6,814 nucleotides of DNA from Armatimonadota bacterium (GTDB lineage Bacteria > Armatimonadota > Zipacnadia > Zipacnadales > JABUFB01): positions 1-6,814 of the forward strand of contig JAGPGE010000330.1 in NCBI GenBank assembly GCA_018056145.1, in the 5' to 3' direction. Positions within the stretch are counted from its first letter, which is position 1; every line of letters begins with the position of its first letter. The translations under genes and the position numbers were made by a program. This document shows positions 1 to 6,414 of this stretch, one piece after another. The notes under the pieces were generated by a model. That model made no database searches and had not been told where the DNA came from. It saw only the letters and a list, made by a program, of their open reading frames with translations.

Positions 1-1
1 C

Positions 2-625
2 CTGCAAGACGGGGACACAGTGGTTGTGGGCAGTCTCCAGTTGCCAGAAGTGGCCGTGCTGGGGCAGGTAGCTCGGGAGGGGCACTATACGCTGCGATCC
101 GGCGCGAAACTGTCCCAGGCCATCGCCCAAGCCGGCGGTTTCACGAGCATGGCGGACACTGACCACGTGAAGCTCGTGCGCAATGGGGAGCAGCAGTTCG
201 TTGATCTGTCCATGATCGAGCGTGGGGCCGAGCTTCCGGCCGACCCGCAGCTGCAGGATGGGGACCTGATCATTGTCCCGGAGTCGATGCACCGCGTCAC
301 AATTCTCGGTCTGGTGAAGAACCCCGGGAACTACATGTTCAAGAAGGGTGACCGGGTGGTGGATGTGCTCGGAGAGGCCGGCGGATGGATCGAACGTCAG
401 GGAGCGCCCAACCGCGCGATTCTCGTTCGCAAGCTGCCGGACGGGCGCCTTGGAGCGGGCGAGATCAGCCCCCTGCGCACTGCCGTCCGGGGCGACCAGA
501 AGGGCAACCCCTTGCTGGAAGACGGCGATATCATCTACATCCCACAGGTCTCCCGTATGACATTCACGGGCATCCTAAACACCTTGTTCCAGGGCTCCAG
601 TTTCGTGCGACTAATCCTGGAGTGA
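2..625 (+). CDS. Polysaccharide biosynthesis/export protein with SLBB repeats (5' end outside window)
   Basis: The reading frame is open from base 2 to the TGA at 623-625, so this is the C-terminal ~207 residues of a longer protein. The visible part starts with the tail of one repeat (LQDGDTVVV) and continues with two full SLBB-type units. Each opens with a 'V.LG.V...G.Y' strand pattern (VAVLGQVAREGHYTL; VTILGLVKNPGNYMF) and closes with an acidic 'L.DGD.I.(V/I)P' pattern (LQDGDLIIVPE; LEDGDIIYIPQ). SLBB proteins of this class (Wza/BexD-like exporters and relatives) form periplasmic or outer-membrane channels for capsule or exopolysaccharide. The last ~30 residues (FTGILNTLFQGSSFVRLIL) are amphipathic or hydrophobic and could be a membrane-contacting C-terminus. 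The N-terminal poly-export domain and any signal peptide would lie upstream. The gene is convergent with the pilus operon and ends before the hairpin at 661-692. Family assignment is firm; the exact substrate is unknown. Confidence 0.88.
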   Translation: MQDGDTVVVGSLQLPEVAVLGQVAREGHYTLRSGAKLSQAIAQAGGFTSMADTDHVKLVRNGEQQFVDLSMIERGAELPADPQLQDGDLIIVPESMHRVTILGLVKNPGNYMFKKGDRVVDVLGEAGGWIERQGAPNRAILVRKLPDGRLGAGEISPLRTAVRGDQKGNPLLEDGDIIYIPQVSRMTFTGILNTLFQGSSFVRLILE

Positions 626-660
626 CGTTCGCCTGCCCTGGAACCCATATGCAGAACCGA

Positions 661-692
661 AGCGGGGACCGCACACAGGTGCAGTCCCCGCT
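661..692. terminator. Probable bidirectional hairpin terminator between convergent genes
   Basis: Bases 661-669 (agcggggac) pair perfectly with 684-692 (gtccccgct). After one C/A mismatch the stem continues with 671-674 pairing to 679-682 around a four-base loop. The result is 13 base pairs, mostly G-C. It lies 35 bases past the SLBB stop and 39 bases past the stop of the minus-strand two-CW gene. The flanking tracts are only moderately T-rich (cttgtctgtgttctgt on the + strand, TCGGTTCT on the - strand), so it is not a textbook U-run terminator. Position and stem strength still make termination in one or both directions likely. Confidence 0.65.
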
Positions 693-731
693 CTTGTCTG
701 TGTTCTGTGCCCGTCAAGGGCGCCCTGCGGC

Positions 732-1874
732 CTACAGCCACTTCTTCTGCAGCACGAGCCACTCTGTGTACTTCAGCACGTATGACAAGGCCAACAGCGA
801 GAGCAGGATGAAGAATGCGATGCGGATGACGTCATCCTGCAGGTAGCCGAACCAGTCCTGGGCTTTGACGTCTCCGAGAGCAACGTTCGCGGCGATGTTC
901 ACGATCTTCTGCGCCACCACGTCCCACGCGTCGGTGACAGGCGTGTAGAGAAAACCCATAATGACAACTGTGGCCAGGACTGCCATGGGGATGACGACCT
1001 TGAACTTCAGCCGCTGGTGCTCGGTAAAGATCGGGCACTTAGAGCAGGGTATGGTGCGCTGCACTTTCTCAATGGAGGGAATGTCCGCCTCGAGGTCGGA
1101 GCGAATGTACGCGCCTTCGCGGGCTTTCTGGACGTCACTCCGCGGGCCCTTCGCGGTGGAGCCGGCTCGAATGAGACGCTCGATGAGACGAGGGTCGCAG
1201 TTGCAGCCCGAGCCGTAACGCCAGCAGCTCCTCCGGGCTTTGTACGCCGGGCAGATCTCGCGGATGCGGTCGTGGCAGAAGGGAAGCTCCCAGCAGGGGC
1301 TGAAAGCGGTGGGGGGCTTGATGGTCTTGTGCTTCTTGAGAACGCCGGTGTCCTCGCTCTCTTCCTTCTCGATCCGCTTGCGCCTGCGCTCCGGCGCCTC
1401 CTTGATCTGGACGTAGAGTTCATACAGGATGCGCAGGGCGACCACGAAGAGCACCGCGGTTCCGGCTTCCGAACCCGATCGCGACATGCGCTCCGTTACC
1501 CTCTGGAGGTCCCCTGTCACGTTCCCAAGGTTGCTCGCGACCATGAACGGGATACCGAACATGAGCCCGAGACCGCCGATGGCGACGAGTACGGAATACG
1601 CGAGTTCATCAAGAGTGAGGAGCACCAGGCCAAGGGCGCAGACAAATGCTGAGATGGTGAGAGCCTGCCCGAAGGTGCTCACGAGGTAGTATGCGCGGCC
1701 CACATCGGGGCTGCTGAGCAGGTCTCCGCCGTAGACCGCGTAGAGGTAGTAGCCCAGGCAGACCAGAACGCCGAGCCCGCCCAGCTTCACTAACGTGGTG
1801 CTCTGGCGGGCTACAAGGTCGCCCCAGTCGATGACGGTCTTCTGCTTCGGGGGTTGGGGGCGTTGCTTCTGCAT
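732..1874 (-). CDS. Six-helix membrane protein with cysteine-rich two-CW domain
   Basis: This 380-residue protein is the last gene of the minus-strand operon. After a basic N-terminus it has hydrophobic segments at about residues 28-48, 69-88, 92-113 and 137-157. A charged soluble region follows (~158-290), then two more helices (~292-312 and 349-369) and a basic tail. The soluble region starts with a K/R/E-rich stretch (~156-185) and holds eight cysteines: C194-W, C200, C208-PAY, C217-W, C224, C226, then C277-SK-C280-PIF. The 'CW..(5)C..CPA..CW..C..CxxC' order matches my memory of the two-CW domain, a putative metal- or cluster-binding module also found in signalling proteins. The positive-inside rule puts this domain in the cytoplasm, where it could contact the ATPases. 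The ATG is preceded by GAGG at 7 bases, and the gap to the upstream pilT-like gene is 32 bases. Its role is unknown; a link to pilus retraction is inferred from gene order only. Confidence 0.8.
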   Translation of the reverse strand: MQKQRPQPPKQKTVIDWGDLVARQSTTLVKLGGLGVLVCLGYYLYAVYGGDLLSSPDVGRAYYLVSTFGQALTISAFVCALGLVLLTLDELAYSVLVAIGGLGLMFGIPFMVASNLGNVTGDLQRVTERMSRSGSEAGTAVLFVVALRILYELYVQIKEAPERRRKRIEKEESEDTGVLKKHKTIKPPTAFSPCWELPFCHDRIREICPAYKARRSCWRYGSGCNCDPRLIERLIRAGSTAKGPRSDVQKAREGAYIRSDLEADIPSIEKVQRTIPCSKCPIFTEHQRLKFKVVIPMAVLATVVIMGFLYTPVTDAWDVVAQKIVNIAANVALGDVKAQDWFGYLQDDVIRIAFFILLSLLALSYVLKYTEWLVLQKKWL

Positions 1875-1906
1875 TTACCTTCCTCTGTGGGTGGCGCAGG
1901 TTGGCG

Positions 1907-3118
1907 TCAGGTGGTCTGACCTCCACCGCCGCCGCCGCGGCGCTGCTGCAGACGGCGCTGGAATTCGGCCTTGGTCGCTCTCTCGCGGGCGTCCGCGGTT
2001 GCGGTTCGCGGTCCCTTCCCGGCCTCGAGGGTAGTTGCGCCCTCAATGACGGTATCTTCCGCCATCAGTTCGTCGAAGGCATCCACGTTTGCAGCCTTGG
2101 ACCGCGCGCTGTCCTCATCCGCAATGCCCTTCTTCACCAGAGTCACCAGGGACTGGTCCAGACTGTACATGCCGCGACGGGAGCCGGTCTGGATCGCGGA
2201 ACCGATCTGGTGGGTCTTGCCCTCACGAATCATGTTCCGAATCGAAGGGAGCGCTTCCATGGTCTCAAACGCCGCGACGCGGCCATTGAGGTCCCGTGTT
2301 TTCACAAGCGCCTGGGACAGTACGCCCACCAGGTTGACGGACAGCTGCATGCGCACCTGCTGCTGCTGGTACGGGGGGAACACGTCGATAATACGGTCAA
2401 CAGTCTGGACGGCGTCGGTGGTGTGCAGGGTTCCGAACACAAGGTGGCCGGTTTCCGCCGCGGTGATCGCCAGATGGATGGTCTCCAGGTCGCGCATTTC
2501 CCCGATGAGAATGACGTCCGGGTCCTGGCGCAGCGCGTACTTGAGGGCGCTTGCGAAGCTCTCCGTATCCACGTGGACTTCGCGCTGGTTCACGAGGGCC
2601 CTCTTGCACGGATGCACGTATTCGATGGGGTCCTCAACAGTGAGAATGTGCACGGGCAGACGGCTGTTTATGTAGTCGATCATCGCGGCAAGTGTGGTGG
2701 TCTTGCCTGAACCGGTGGGTCCGGTCACCAGGACAAGACCTCGGGGCTGGTCGGCCAGATGCTTGCAGATCTCTGGCAACCCCAGGTCTTCCATCGTTCG
2801 GATGGTCGTGGGGATCGTCCGGTAGATGCCGGTGACGCGGCCCCGCTGGATCATCATATTGCCGCGGAACCGGGAGACGTCCTTCAGCTCATACGCGAAG
2901 TCCAGTTCCCAGGACTCCTCGAAGAGGTTGATCTGCTCCGCGTCAAGGATCTGGTAGCACGTGGCGCGCACGTCTTCTGCGGAAAGGGGCTCGACTTTCA
3001 TGCGCACCAGATCGCCATGGATCCGGAAGATCGGCGGTTGTCCGGCTTTGAGGATAAGGTCGGACGCCTCCTGGCGAACGCTGAACTCGAGCAGCTTGAT
3101 CAGGTCCATCGCGGGCAT
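1907..3118 (-). CDS. pilT: Type IV pilus retraction ATPase, PilT family (most canonical paralog)
   Basis: The 403-residue protein is a secretion/retraction ATPase of the PilT class, which forms cytoplasmic hexamers at the pilus base and drives depolymerisation of the fibre. The N-terminal PAS-like domain begins MDLIKLLEFSVRQEASDLIL, the usual PilT opening. Core motifs: Walker A GPTGSGKT (133-140), Asp box ILTVEDPIE (158-166, catalytic Glu162), Walker B DVILIGE (201-207, Glu207) and His box HLVFGTLHTTDA (225-236, His225 and His232). The C-terminal SIRNMIRE (292-299) corresponds to the AIRNLIRE motif needed for retraction in PilT. After ~345 it carries an atypical ~55-residue tail that is charged and ends in six glycines plus QTT, longer than a typical PilT. 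The chosen ATG has GGAGG eight bases upstream (3127-3131), whereas the ATG three codons later is too far. It lies 45 bases after the preceding pilT-like gene, consistent with one transcript. Family call is very secure. Confidence 0.93.
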   Translation of the reverse strand: MPAMDLIKLLEFSVRQEASDLILKAGQPPIFRIHGDLVRMKVEPLSAEDVRATCYQILDAEQINLFEESWELDFAYELKDVSRFRGNMMIQRGRVTGIYRTIPTTIRTMEDLGLPEICKHLADQPRGLVLVTGPTGSGKTTTLAAMIDYINSRLPVHILTVEDPIEYVHPCKRALVNQREVHVDTESFASALKYALRQDPDVILIGEMRDLETIHLAITAAETGHLVFGTLHTTDAVQTVDRIIDVFPPYQQQQVRMQLSVNLVGVLSQALVKTRDLNGRVAAFETMEALPSIRNMIREGKTHQIGSAIQTGSRRGMYSLDQSLVTLVKKGIADEDSARSKAANVDAFDELMAEDTVIEGATTLEAGKGPRTATADARERATKAEFQRRLQQRRGGGGGGQTT

Positions 3119-3163
3119 TATCGTTGCCTCCGGACTACGAGGTGGACGGTCGGTTTCCGCGGG

Positions 3164-4339
3164 CTACTGCCCTGTCTGGGGCTGGCCATGCACATAGCCC
3201 CCTTCGGGCGCCGCTGACGGCTCATCCGCGTACCCGAGCAGAGGCAGATCGTCGTCCTCGGGAACAACCGCGTATTCGCCGCAGCGCTTGGTGAACTCGT
3301 TCGGGTACGACGACTTGGTCAGCGCGGCCTCGAAAGTGACGTACTCGTTCTTGACCAGGTCGGCGAGGTACTGATCGAGACAGATCATGGAATCTTCCGC
3401 GCCCGCGAGGATCAGGTTGTAGAGCATGTGCGTCTTGCCCTCGCGGATAACAGCGTGGATGGCCGGCGTCCCCTTCATGATTTCGAAGCCCGGGATCCGG
3501 CCGCCGCCTTCCTTCCGGGGCAGGAGCGTCTGACAGACAACACCAGCCAATGTGACCGAGAGCTGGGTGCGTATCTGTTGCTGCTGCTGGGGAGGGAAGA
3601 CGTCAACGGCGCGGTCCACGGTCTGCATCGCGTCGGTGGTGTGCAAGGTCCCGAACACAAGGTGGCCGGTTTCCGCCGCGGTGATGGCAAGCTGGATCGT
3701 TTCCAGGTCGCGCATCTCACCCACGAGGATGACGTCGGGCGTGGCGCGCATGACGTGACGCAGGGCCTCGTTGAAGCTGGTGGTATCCTGGCCGACCTCG
3801 CGCTGCTCCACCGCGCACATATTGTCCTCATGCACGAACTCGATGGGGTCTTCGATCGTGACAATGTGGGCCCGGCGGTGCCGGTTGATGTGGTCGACCA
3901 TGGCAGCCAGAGTAGTGGATTTCCCCGAACCGGTTGGACCGGTGACCAGGACCAGTCCGCGGGGAAGCATGGCGAATTCCTTCAGGACCTGAGGCAGGCC
4001 GAGTTCATCAACCGTCTGGATCTTGATCGGAATCATGCGCATGACCGCGCCGACGGCGTGCTGCTGGTAGAAGACGTTGACCCGGAAGCGGGCGACGCCC
4101 TCCATCTCGTACGCCATGTCCAGGACCCAGGCCTCTTCGAACCGCTCTCGGTGGGCGTCTGTCATGATCCCGTACATCAGCTCGCGCGTGTCGTCGGGTG
4201 ACATGACCGAGAGATGATCAAGCCGCTGCAGGTCGCCGTGTACCCGCATGATGGGCGGCTCGAATGCCCGGATGTGCAAGTCCGATGCATTCAGCTCGGG
4301 CATCATTGCGAACAGGTCGCGCAGAGTGTAATCGAGCAT
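3164..4339 (-). CDS. PilT-family retraction ATPase paralog, middle gene
   Basis: This 391-residue protein is a second PilT-type hexameric ATPase. Motifs: PAS-like N-terminus with ASDLHI (18-23), RFRVNVF (84-90), Walker A GPTGSGKS (134-141), Asp box IVTIEDPIE (159-167, Glu163), Walker B DVILVGE (202-208, Glu208) and His box HLVFGTLHTTDA (226-237, His226 and His233), followed by a VFPPQQQQQIR stretch. All catalytic residues are present, so it should be an active ATPase. The AIRNLIRE-equivalent reads AIHAVIRE, so the central Arg-Asn is lost, which may alter retraction function. The tail (~350-391) is acidic and proline/glycine-rich (VPEDDDLPLLGY...), unlike the other paralogs. The ATG is preceded at 7 bases by a perfect AGGAGGT (4347-4353), with a 16-base palindrome just upstream of that. 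The gene is closest to the downstream paralog, including a nearly identical 56-base stretch. PilT versus PilU identity cannot be settled by eye. Confidence 0.9.
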   Translation of the reverse strand: MLDYTLRDLFAMMPELNASDLHIRAFEPPIMRVHGDLQRLDHLSVMSPDDTRELMYGIMTDAHRERFEEAWVLDMAYEMEGVARFRVNVFYQQHAVGAVMRMIPIKIQTVDELGLPQVLKEFAMLPRGLVLVTGPTGSGKSTTLAAMVDHINRHRRAHIVTIEDPIEFVHEDNMCAVEQREVGQDTTSFNEALRHVMRATPDVILVGEMRDLETIQLAITAAETGHLVFGTLHTTDAMQTVDRAVDVFPPQQQQQIRTQLSVTLAGVVCQTLLPRKEGGGRIPGFEIMKGTPAIHAVIREGKTHMLYNLILAGAEDSMICLDQYLADLVKNEYVTFEAALTKSSYPNEFTKRCGEYAVVPEDDDLPLLGYADEPSAAPEGGYVHGQPQTGQ

Positions 4340-4346
4340 GCGGTTG

Positions 4347-4373
4347 ACCTCCTGAACAGGCCCCGCGGGGCCT
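4347..4373 (-). promoter_or_regulatory. Perfect Shine-Dalgarno with adjacent 16-base palindrome upstream of the middle ATPase gene
   Basis: Positions 4347-4353 read AGGAGGT on the minus strand, a full anti-16S match seven bases before the ATG at 4339. Positions 4358-4373 form the perfect palindrome aggccccgcggggcct, which in RNA can fold to a six-pair G-C stem with a CGCG loop. It begins four bases before the ribosome-binding site and lies within the 53-base gap after the polyproline-ending gene. No U-run follows it on the minus strand, so it is not an intrinsic terminator. A role in translation initiation, RNA stability or processing between cistrons is inferred. Confidence 0.5.
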
Positions 4374-4392
4374 TTGAAGGGCTTTGGACGGC

Positions 4393-5643
4393 CTACTCAC
4401 TGGACGGCGGCGGTGGCGGCGGAGCGCCGGCTTCGGCGCCTTCACCCGGCTGTCCGGGACGAACCGGACCTGCCGCGCGCTGCCTCGCCCTGCGCAGACG
4501 GGCCTCTTCCTCCGCCTTCTTGCGCGCTGCAGCTTCGGCGTCCGCGCGCTCGCCGTCGAGGCGCCGGATCATCTGCCGCATCTCGGTCCGGTTCCCCGCG
4601 TAGAACATCGCTGTGTCCGCGGTGATGATACCGTCGCGGTAGAGGTAGAGCAGGGACTGGTTCTTAGTCATCATGCCCCAGTGGGAACCTTCAACGATGG
4701 CATCGTACATCTCGGAAGGCTTGCCCTCTTCGATGAACTTCTGAATGGTCGGGGTGACCACCATGATCTCCATGGCGGCAATTCTTCCCGTCCCTTCCTT
4801 GCGAGGCACGAGGGACTGTGAGATAACACCCTGGAGGGTGCGGCTCAGGCGCATGCAGATCTGCTGCTTATCGTGGGGCGGGAACATGTTGACGATGCGC
4901 TCCAGCGTCTCGGCGGCGCTGGTGGTGTGAACGGTGGAGAAGACCAGGTGGCCGGTTTCGGCTGCCTGCATTGCGACGCCCATGGTGGTGACATCGCGCA
5001 TTTCCCCGATCAGGATGACATCGGGCGCCTGGCGCATGGCGTACTTGAGGGCATCCTGGAACTCGCGGGTGTCGATGCCTACTTCGCGCTGGCTCACGAT
5101 GGAATTGCGATCCCTGTGGACGTACTCGATCGGGTCCTCAACCGTGATGATGTTCGCCTTGCGATTCCGGTTGATGTGGTCGATCATCGCGGCGAGGGTG
5201 GTGGACTTGCCACAGCCGGTGGGCCCGGTGACGAGGACCATCCCCTGCGGGCGCATGGCGATGTCCTTGAGGACCGGGGGGTGGTCCAATTCGTCACAGG
5301 TGAGGATATCGAGGGGGATGATCCGCATGACCGCACAGACATTCCCGCGCTCGCGATAGATGTTGATGCGCAGGCGGCAGACGCCCTCAATGGTCTTGCC
5401 AATGTCCTTCTCGGGGAAGTCGAGAAAGCGTTCCCAGTCGCCCTCGCGCAGCATGAGCGACTTGGCCATGAACTCGGTGTCTTCGGGCTCAAGGTCGGGC
5501 CAGGGGCCTCCCGGGGCGAGCTCAACGACGCCCTTGAGCTTTGCGCGGGGGGCGCCGCCGGGCTTCCAGAAGATGTCGGACGCCTTCACCTCCGCTCCGG
5601 CGCGCATCACATCTTCCCACATTTGCATGGTCCAAACGCCCAA
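4393..5643 (-). CDS. PilU-like type IV pilus ATPase with coiled/polyproline tail (TTG start)
   Basis: This is a PilT/PilU-family ATPase of 416 residues from the proposed TTG start. In that numbering: ASDIFWKPGG near 21-30, RLRINIY (90-96), Walker A GPTGCGKS (140-147, Lys146), Asp box ITVEDPIE (166-173, Glu169), Walker B DVILIGE (208-214) and His box HLVFSTVHTTSA (232-243, His232 and His239). The C-terminal segment lacks AIRNLIRE (it reads TIQKFIEE). It ends the ATPase core with NRTEMRQMIRRL, which resembles the PilU-type 'N.LR.MI+L' ending. A charged, probably helical stretch (~364-392) and a proline/glycine tail with six consecutive prolines follow. The frame stays open to an ATG at 5766, but that would overlap the upstream gene. 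AAGGAGG at 5652-5658 lies eight bases before TTG 5643 and more than 20 bases before the ATGs at 5628 and 5622, so TTG is preferred. It is the most divergent of the three paralogs. Confidence 0.88.
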   Translation of the reverse strand: MGVWTMQMWEDVMRAGAEVKASDIFWKPGGAPRAKLKGVVELAPGGPWPDLEPEDTEFMAKSLMLREGDWERFLDFPEKDIGKTIEGVCRLRINIYRERGNVCAVMRIIPLDILTCDELDHPPVLKDIAMRPQGMVLVTGPTGCGKSTTLAAMIDHINRNRKANIITVEDPIEYVHRDRNSIVSQREVGIDTREFQDALKYAMRQAPDVILIGEMRDVTTMGVAMQAAETGHLVFSTVHTTSAAETLERIVNMFPPHDKQQICMRLSRTLQGVISQSLVPRKEGTGRIAAMEIMVVTPTIQKFIEEGKPSEMYDAIVEGSHWGMMTKNQSLLYLYRDGIITADTAMFYAGNRTEMRQMIRRLDGERADAEAAARKKAEEEARLRRARQRAAGPVRPGQPGEGAEAGAPPPPPPSSE

Positions 5644-5658
5644 TCGGAACGCCTCCTT
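5641..5658 (-). promoter_or_regulatory. Ribosome-binding site deciding the TTG start of the PilU-like gene
   Basis: On the minus strand AAGGAGG (5652-5658) is followed by an eight-base spacer and TTG (5641-5643). The next in-frame ATGs (5626-5628 and 5620-5622) are 23 and 29 bases from the GGAGG core, too far for normal initiation. With TTG, the distance from the N-terminus to the conserved 'ASD' motif (about 21 residues) also matches the two sister ATPases (16-19 residues). The choice remains a prediction. Confidence 0.6.
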
Positions 5659-5687
5659 CGTCAGGTGGAGCTTGGTCTCGCCTCCAC

Positions 5688-6338
5688 TCAGGTCCTGGCT
5701 CTCCGGGCAACGATCACGTAACACAGCGCCCCCACAAGCAGGGCGAATACTGCGAGAATAACCCAACCGCGCCGCCTTTGCAACGGCTCAGAACCGCCGT
5801 TCTTGGCCTGTGGGCCGAGGCTCTCGCGCAGTTCATCAATCGATGCGAAACTGCGGTCAGCCACGGTCAGATCGCAACACCAAACCCCGCCGCCGCCGCT
5901 CCAGGTCCCGCGGACGAACTTGCTTTGAACGTCGCCTTCCACGCCCGCATTCCCGATGCCGGCCAGCAGCACGGTGACCCGGTTGTAGCGCTTGAGCGCC
6001 CACACAACCGGCCACACCGGGCTGCCGTTGGCGGACGGGTTGTCGAACAAGATCGCGGAGACCTGAGTGAGCCCCTGCTCCGTGGAAATCTGGGGCGCGG
6101 CGAAACGCCAACCCGTCGCCTGCTGCATGGTGGCCAGGTCTGCTTCGGCCTGCTCCCGTTCGACCGTGGTCGGGTAAGAGACGGTGATGCTGAACCGACC
6201 GGCATCTGCCGCGGCAAACACCACGGCCACAACATCCGTGCGCAACTCGCCCTCTGCGGCAGCGCTGACACCTCCTGATAGCGACGCCAGACCGGCCAAC
6301 CACAGAAGTATTCCTCTCCGGCTCCAATTCACCTTCAC
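5688..6338 (-). CDS. Hypothetical exported protein with signal peptide and C-terminal membrane anchor
   Basis: I do not recognise this 216-residue protein. From the GTG at 6338 it begins MKVNWSRRGILLWLAGLAS, a typical signal peptide with likely cleavage after ...GGVSA (about residue 26). The extracytoplasmic part (~27-188) has alternating strands and helices (VVAVVFAAADAGRFSITVSY; VTVLLAGIGNAGV) and an adjacent Cys-Cys pair (154-155, VWCCDL). A single hydrophobic helix (191-211) followed by ARRART anchors the C-terminus, giving an outside/periplasmic domain with a short cytoplasmic tail. The frame is open up to 6491, but those extra codons run through the tRNA gene and its terminator, so a start inside them is rejected. 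Weak ribosome-binding matches (GAGGG at 4 bases, GGAGG at 12 bases) precede the GTG. It is the first gene of the pilus-ATPase operon, 44 bases before the PilU-like gene, so a pilus-related role is plausible but unproven. Confidence 0.75.
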   Translation of the reverse strand: MKVNWSRRGILLWLAGLASLSGGVSAAAEGELRTDVVAVVFAAADAGRFSITVSYPTTVEREQAEADLATMQQATGWRFAAPQISTEQGLTQVSAILFDNPSANGSPVWPVVWALKRYNRVTVLLAGIGNAGVEGDVQSKFVRGTWSGGGGVWCCDLTVADRSFASIDELRESLGPQAKNGGSEPLQRRRGWVILAVFALLVGALCYVIVARRART

Positions 6339-6364
6339 GGTTCCCTCAAACCTCCGGCAGAACG

Positions 6365-6396
6365 AAAAGCAGCGCGGTCTGGGTGGACCGCGCTGC
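6365..6396 (-). terminator. Intrinsic terminator of the tRNA-Ala gene
   Basis: On the minus strand an 11-base-pair perfect stem (6386-6396 pairs with 6369-6379, GCAGCGCGGTC/GACCGCGCTGC) closes a six-base loop. It is followed at once by TTTTCGTT (6365-6368 and beyond). This is a classic Rho-independent terminator, 18 bases past the tRNA CCA end. It also lies only 26 bases before the GTG of the downstream gene, so any transcript from the tRNA promoter reaching the pilus operon must read through it. Confidence 0.85.
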
Positions 6397-6414
6397 CTGG
6401 ATTCTGGAGTTATC

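Noticed and set aside
717..726. Ten-base palindrome agggcgccct just past the two-CW gene stop
   Set aside because: Too short to separate from chance in GC-rich DNA. The nearby 661-692 hairpin is the better terminator candidate.
1901..2710. Long + strand open frame of 269 codons opposite the canonical pilT gene
   Set aside because: It is a GC-driven shadow antisense to a gene with full PilT motifs. Similar frames (3428-4201, 4873-5721) lie opposite the other two ATPases and encode related histidine/valine/glycine/aspartate-rich nonsense, as expected from mirrored conserved codons.
1919..4420. GGC/GGT-type simple repeats near 1919-1941 and 4404-4420 as tandem-repeat elements
   Set aside because: They are the in-frame Gly6 and Pro6 codons at the C-termini of two ATPases, not separate repeat loci. 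No CRISPR-like spacing exists anywhere in the window.
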